Positions 61,011 to 64,000 of a stretch of 64,000 nt of DNA are shown here, one piece after another. The position numbers were made by a program, and so were the translations under genes. Each line of letters starts with the position of its first letter. Within the stretch, counting starts at the first letter, position 1. The notes below the pieces were generated by a model that was given only the letters and a program-made list of their open reading frames with translations, was not told the DNA's origin and ran no database searches. Source of the stretch: Robbsia sp. KACC 23696 (GTDB taxonomy: Bacteria; Pseudomonadota; Gammaproteobacteria; Burkholderiales; Burkholderiaceae); assembly GCF_039852015.1 (NCBI RefSeq), contig NZ_CP156626.1, forward strand, positions 1,274,249 through 1,338,248, read 5' to 3'.

Positions 61011-61523
61011 TCAGGGCAGGGGGGCGTCAGGAAGATCTTCCATATTACGGAAAGCGCGGTTGTAGTAGAGCAGCGGTTCCGCGTCCTCCAGCTCGACGGA
61101 CTCGAGCGCACCGATCAGCACCGTATGGTCACCGGCTTCGTACACATCGTGCGCGGTGCAGACGAGCGCCGCCTTCGATCCTGGCAGCACGGGGGGATGC
61201 GGTGCGTCGTCCGTGCCAAAGCGGAAGGCGTGCGGGCCGCCGAATTTGTCCGCGCCTTTCTTTGCGAAATGCATGGCGATGTCGTGCTGGCCCTTCGACA
61301 GAATGTTGATCGTGTAGCGTTGCGCTTTGACGAAGGCGGGATGCGAATCGGCCGTGTTGGCGATGCAGACAAGCACGAGCGGCGGCTCCATCGAAACCGA
61401 CGAAAACGCGCTGGCAGTGAAGCCCCAATGGCGGCCGTCTTCATCGGTCGTCGAGACGATGGTGACGCCGCTGGGAAAGGCGCTCAACGCATCGCGAAAA
61501 GCTTGTTTGTCTTTTAATGTCAT
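61011..61523 (-). CDS. Flavin reductase (DIM6/NTAB, HpaC-like)
   Basis: 170-residue FMN-binding split-barrel protein that reduces flavin for a two-component monooxygenase. Blocks: RDALSAFPSGVTIVSTTDED, GFTASAFSSVSMEPPLVLVC (flavin-binding), NILSKGQHDIAMHFAKKG, and GDHTVLIGALESVELEDAEP with LLYYNRAFRNM near the end. Start taken at ATG 61523; the longer frame has 34 extra codons that look untranslated. The matching oxygenase is not in the window; the small ABM protein 1.5 kb away is not the usual partner. It is co-directional with the alcohol dehydrogenase and the LysR gene. Confidence 0.92.
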   Translation of the reverse strand: MTLKDKQAFRDALSAFPSGVTIVSTTDEDGRHWGFTASAFSSVSMEPPLVLVCIANTADSHPAFVKAQRYTINILSKGQHDIAMHFAKKGADKFGGPHAFRFGTDDAPHPPVLPGSKAALVCTAHDVYEAGDHTVLIGALESVELEDAEPLLYYNRAFRNMEDLPDAPLP

Positions 61524-61732
61524 GAAACGTCTCCGGATTTCGGCTCGGCTCTGGTCGGCTTGATTAAGGCACATCATGCCCACCGTCCATACATCGAGTG
61601 TAGAAGCGAGCACGCACCGGGACAATTTCGATGTCGCAATCGATTGATCGAAAAAACAAATAAATGCCGATTTGATAGGCTAGGCGTATCAGTGATAACA
61701 GGTATGCACCATGGTGTGTGGGCCTTATGCAC

Positions 61733-62650
61733 TTATGCCGGCGTAACGTCGTCGATCATCGCGGCGCCGAAATTGGTTTGGAGATGTTCCAAGAAACAGA
61801 GGGCAGCCGCGCTTAGAACGGCGTCGCGCGAACGCAGGATGCCGAAGCGACGCTGCAGACGGATGTCGGTCACCCGGAGCGTCGCACGTGTGTCGCGCGC
61901 GTAGCGTTGCGCCATCGAGCGCGGCAAAAAGGTGGCCCCCAGCCCGGCATCGACCATGCCGAGCAAGGTACTCAGATTGCTGGCTTGATGCATGGGGCGC
62001 AATGACAAACCATGCGCCGTGAGGGCGGCACTCAAGGTATCGCGCAGCAGCGAGTAGCGCTCTAGAAGCATCAGCGGCATCTGGGCGAGTTGTTGCAGTG
62101 TGATATTGCCGGCATGGGCAAACGGGTGGGTGCTCGGCGCCACGACGAGCATGTCTTCTTCGGTCAGCGGTTGGAAGCTGAGCTTACTCGACTCATTGTC
62201 GAACGCGACCACGGCGAAATCCGCTTCGTTGGCTTCGATCTTCGCGACGACCTCTTCGTATTGGACATCGCGCAGCTGTATCTGCACGTCGGGATAACGC
62301 TGACAGAAGGAATGGATCAGTGCCGGCAGCATGACGGCGGAGATCATCGGCGTGGCGGCGATCGTGACGCGCAGGCGCGCGGCATCGGCATCGTTCTGGA
62401 ATTCCTGCAGCAGCCCGCGAAGGTCGCGCAAGGCGATTTCGGCGCGGGCGCCTAGCCGCTTGCCGGCAGGCGTCGGTTCGACATGCCGCGTGGTGCGTAT
62501 CAAAAGGCGTACGCGAAGGGCGGATTCAAGGCGTTGCACGCGGCTCGTCACCGACGGTTGAGAGATGTGCAGGCGCTTCGCAGCGGCACTGAAGCTGCCC
62601 AACTCGACAACGACGAGAAAGGTTTCCAGCTCGACGAGATCGAAGCGCAT
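61733..62650 (-). CDS. LysR-family transcriptional regulator
   Basis: 305-residue LysR-type regulator. The winged helix-turn-helix is in MRFDLVELETFLVVVELGSF and FSAAAKRLHISQPSVTSRVQ (about 20-39), with the linker RTTRHVEPTPAGKRL, and a periplasmic-binding-protein-like effector domain follows (RVTIAATPMISAVMLPALIH, FQPLTEEDMLVVAPSTHPFA, VDAGLGATFLPRSMAQRYA). Start chosen at ATG 62650; 62710 is a frame-open alternative. It is upstream of, and in the same direction as, the flavin reductase and dehydrogenase genes with about 210 bases between, so it may control them. That is inference. Confidence 0.92.
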   Translation of the reverse strand: MRFDLVELETFLVVVELGSFSAAAKRLHISQPSVTSRVQRLESALRVRLLIRTTRHVEPTPAGKRLGARAEIALRDLRGLLQEFQNDADAARLRVTIAATPMISAVMLPALIHSFCQRYPDVQIQLRDVQYEEVVAKIEANEADFAVVAFDNESSKLSFQPLTEEDMLVVAPSTHPFAHAGNITLQQLAQMPLMLLERYSLLRDTLSAALTAHGLSLRPMHQASNLSTLLGMVDAGLGATFLPRSMAQRYARDTRATLRVTDIRLQRRFGILRSRDAVLSAAALCFLEHLQTNFGAAMIDDVTPA

Positions 62651-62822
62651 CGTCACCGACGATGCAGCGTCCAGGCCCTCGCTCCGCCTGTCGAGATTGC
62701 CGTGCGCCATGGGACGCGTCTCCGTTGGTTTTATTCGAAACGCCTATGAGTCTATCTTAGATAGGGAATCGTTTCGCCTCGGGGGTCTACGGATAATCGT
62801 TTTCAGGACGGGCCAGAAAAAC

Positions 62823-62881
62823 AAAAGCCCGGAAGGCTCGCCACATAGGATTTCCTATCTGACAGGCCTTCCGGGCCTTTT
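62823..62881 (-). terminator. Intrinsic terminator downstream of tRNA-Gly
   Basis: AAAAGCCCGGAAGGC (from 62823) pairs with GCCTTCCGGGCCTTTT (to 62881); read on the minus strand the hairpin follows the tRNA directly and ends in TTTT. The loop contains a second small palindrome TAGGATTTCCTA. A/T tracts on both sides make it bidirectional. Confidence 0.85.
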
Positions 62882-62886
62882 GAATC

Positions 62887-62960
62887 TGGAGCGGGCGATG
62901 GGAATCGAACCCACGGCTCTAGCTTGGGAAGCTAGGGTATTACCATTATACGACGCCCGC
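62887..62960 (-). tRNA. glyT: tRNA-Gly, anticodon CCC
   Basis: Acceptor stem GCGGGC/GCCCGC, D-loop AATGGTAAT, anticodon stem CTAGC/GCTAG enclosing the loop TTCCCAA (anticodon CCC), T-arm GTGGGTTCGATTCCCAT, discriminator T and encoded CCA. 74 bases including CCA. It reads GGG codons. No attachment-site duplication or integrase is visible next to it. Confidence 0.97.
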
Positions 62961-63062
62961 GAAGCTCAACATCATAAACGGACTGACCGGCGCAGGCAAG
63001 CTGGAAATGGATCTCCGAGCGTTGCACATCGTTAAAGCGCCGGCGCCACTGCCGATGTCTTA

Positions 63063-63389
63063 TCAAGCGCGCGGCTTCGACAGATAGAACCGCACCGTCG
63101 GTGTACCGTCGAGTAGCGGCGGCGCGTTCTTCGCATATTCGAGGTAATGCGCCTGCGTCTTGTGCACTTCGAACGCCGCACGATCACGATAGACCTCGTG
63201 GAACGTCACGCGCGTCTCATCGTCCTCGGACACCAGCACGTCGAACGCCAGGCAGCCTTCCTCATTGTTGAAAGAGCCATCGGCATCGCCGGCAGCGACT
63301 TTCAAGAACGCGTCGAGTTGACCGGCTTTTACGGTGAATTCGGCGATAACGACAAAGACGTTGGCGGCGGAGGACGTTGGGGAAGTCAT
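63063..63389 (-). CDS. Antibiotic biosynthesis monooxygenase (ABM) domain protein
   Basis: 108-residue dimeric alpha/beta-barrel protein of the ABM/YgiN group. Blocks: VFVVIAEFTVKAGQLDAFLK, EEGCLAFDVLVSEDDETRVT, FHEVYRDRAAFEVHKTQAHY (the conserved E-x-Y and H-x-x-x-H region), ending PTVRFYLSKP. Length is normal for the family, whose members act as quinol monooxygenases or heme/aromatic oxygenases without cofactor. An AGGAGC Shine-Dalgarno (63394-63399 complement) selects ATG 63389. It is followed by about 100 bases and then the tRNA on the same strand. Substrate unknown. Confidence 0.9.
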   Translation of the reverse strand: MTSPTSSAANVFVVIAEFTVKAGQLDAFLKVAAGDADGSFNNEEGCLAFDVLVSEDDETRVTFHEVYRDRAAFEVHKTQAHYLEYAKNAPPLLDGTPTVRFYLSKPRA

Positions 63390-63441
63390 ACAAGCTCCTG
63401 ATCGGTTGAAGTCGGCGCTACAGCGCACCATTCGCAACAGT

Positions 63442-64000
63442 CTAGCGCGTTTGACCGTTGCGAGCCGCCTTCAACACGGTCCACTCCACCAGCACCGATG
63501 TGTCGCTATCCATGCTGCTGACCCACAATTGGTCATCCTGGCGGTTCAACGAGAGGCGCATGCTGCGCGCCGCCAATTCGATCAAGGCACCCGGCACGTC
63601 GTCGTTGAGTTTCCAGACTTCCAACTTGTCGAGCCGGGATACCTTGTTCTCGTTCTGCTGCCACCAGACATCGGCAGCGCGCCCACCATGCGCCACGACC
63701 AGTGCCAGATCCGCACGTGCCGCCGCGCGCGTCATGCGACGCTCGTCGGGCTGTCCGATATCGACCCACTTCTCGATGTGCCCGGTCAAATCCTTTTGCC
63801 ACAGATCCGGCTCGTCCGCATCGCTCAGGCCTTTTGTGAAGGTCAGCGATTCAGAGGCCAGCAGGCCGAATACGATCAGCCGCACCATCATGCGTTCGTC
63901 GTTTTCGGAAGGATGCTTCGCAATCGTCAGTGCATGATCGCCGTAATACGGGCGATCCATGTCGGCGATCACCAGTTCCGCTTTATGGATGGTGGCTTTC
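63442..64000 (-). CDS. yaeQ: YaeQ family protein, 5' end cut by window edge
   Basis: Conserved proteobacterial YaeQ protein of PD-(D/E)XK-like fold, function unsettled. The frame is open to the window edge, giving KATIHKAELVIADMDRPYYG at the start, so only two or three residues are missing. Signature blocks ALTIAKHPSENDERMMVRLI, FTKGLSDADEPDLWQKDL, WVDIGQPDERRMTRAA, ADVWWQQNENKVSRLDKLEV and a C-terminal LWVSSMDSDTSVLVEWTVL match E. coli YaeQ along the whole length. The ABM gene follows with about 50 bases between. Confidence 0.95.
   Translation of the reverse strand, partial: KATIHKAELVIADMDRPYYGDHALTIAKHPSENDERMMVRLIVFGLLASESLTFTKGLSDADEPDLWQKDLTGHIEKWVDIGQPDERRMTRAAARADLALVVAHGGRAADVWWQQNENKVSRLDKLEVWKLNDDVPGALIELAARSMRLSLNRQDDQLWVSSMDSDTSVLVEWTVLKAARNGQTR

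Noticed and set aside
60206-61309. 367-codon plus-strand frame opposite the alcohol dehydrogenase
   Set aside because: Antisense shadow; the minus strand has clear Fe-ADH and flavin reductase motifs.
62887-62960. tRNA-Gly as an integration site for an island
   Set aside because: No integrase gene and no repeat of the tRNA 3' end found in the window.

Overview
The window is a 64 kb stretch of a GC-rich betaproteobacterial chromosome, most likely a Burkholderiaceae (Burkholderia sensu lato or a close relative). This rests on gene order (groEL, thiD-like, rubredoxin, photolyase, yqgE, ruvX, pyrB, pyrC', plsC, apaH, then a large surface-polysaccharide region ending at manB, waaC, Kdo hydroxylase, waaA), on codon use rich in G/C third positions, and on frequent ATGA/TGATG stop-start overlaps. 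The genus and species cannot be fixed from the sequence alone. No IS element, integrase or CRISPR array was seen. One tRNA (tRNA-Gly, anticodon CCC) lies near the right end.

Layout. 1-10.3 kb: housekeeping genes. They include the 3' three quarters of groEL, a diverged ThiD-like kinase, a small rubredoxin gene, photolyase, yqgE-ruvX, a pyrB/pyrC' pair whose PyrB has lost nearly all known active-site residues, plsC and apaH. 10.7-24.0 kb: an ABC-transporter-dependent polysaccharide locus of the D-rhamnan (Pseudomonas A-band-like) type: rmd, a GT-C-like protein, wzm, gmd, wzt with a carbohydrate-binding tail, an FkbM methyltransferase with a short coiled coil, a 948-residue double GT4, another polytopic membrane protein, and an AT-rich OafA-type acyltransferase.

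24.4-36.5 kb (minus strand): eleven closely packed genes. First transcribed are an AGE-family sugar isomerase and three GT4 glycosyltransferases. Seven chained genes follow: a tandem double nucleotidyltransferase, a GtrA-like flippase, a DPM1/GtrB-like GT2, a short phosphodiesterase, a polytopic protein fused to a uridine-kinase-like P-loop kinase, a HAD phosphatase and a class II aldolase. I read the seven as one system that builds an unusual phosphorylated aldol-derived residue, activates it with a nucleotide, loads it on undecaprenyl phosphate, flips it and attaches it to the glycan in the periplasm. This is the best candidate for an undescribed system here.

36.5-44.4 kb (plus strand): a WbpV-like epimerase/reductase, a WbpL-like initiating transferase, a WbpM-like 4,6-dehydratase, rfbD and two glycosyltransferases. 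44.5-51.6 kb (minus strand): a second, Wzx-type set with flippase, GT2-GT4 fusion, galE, a second WecA-type initiating transferase and an unassigned GT-A-like protein. 51.7-59.9 kb (plus strand): phosphomannomutase, heptosyltransferase I, Kdo 3-hydroxylase, Kdo transferase with a long Ala-rich insert, a GT9 protein and an O-antigen-ligase-like protein. 59.8-64 kb (minus strand): iron-type alcohol dehydrogenase, flavin reductase, LysR regulator, tRNA-Gly, a small ABM-domain monooxygenase and yaeQ (cut by the window end).

Taken together, the middle 50 kb is an outer-membrane polysaccharide factory with two export routes (Wzm/Wzt and Wzx), two lipid-linked initiation enzymes, several likely periplasmic modification enzymes and the inner-core LPS genes that receive the product.
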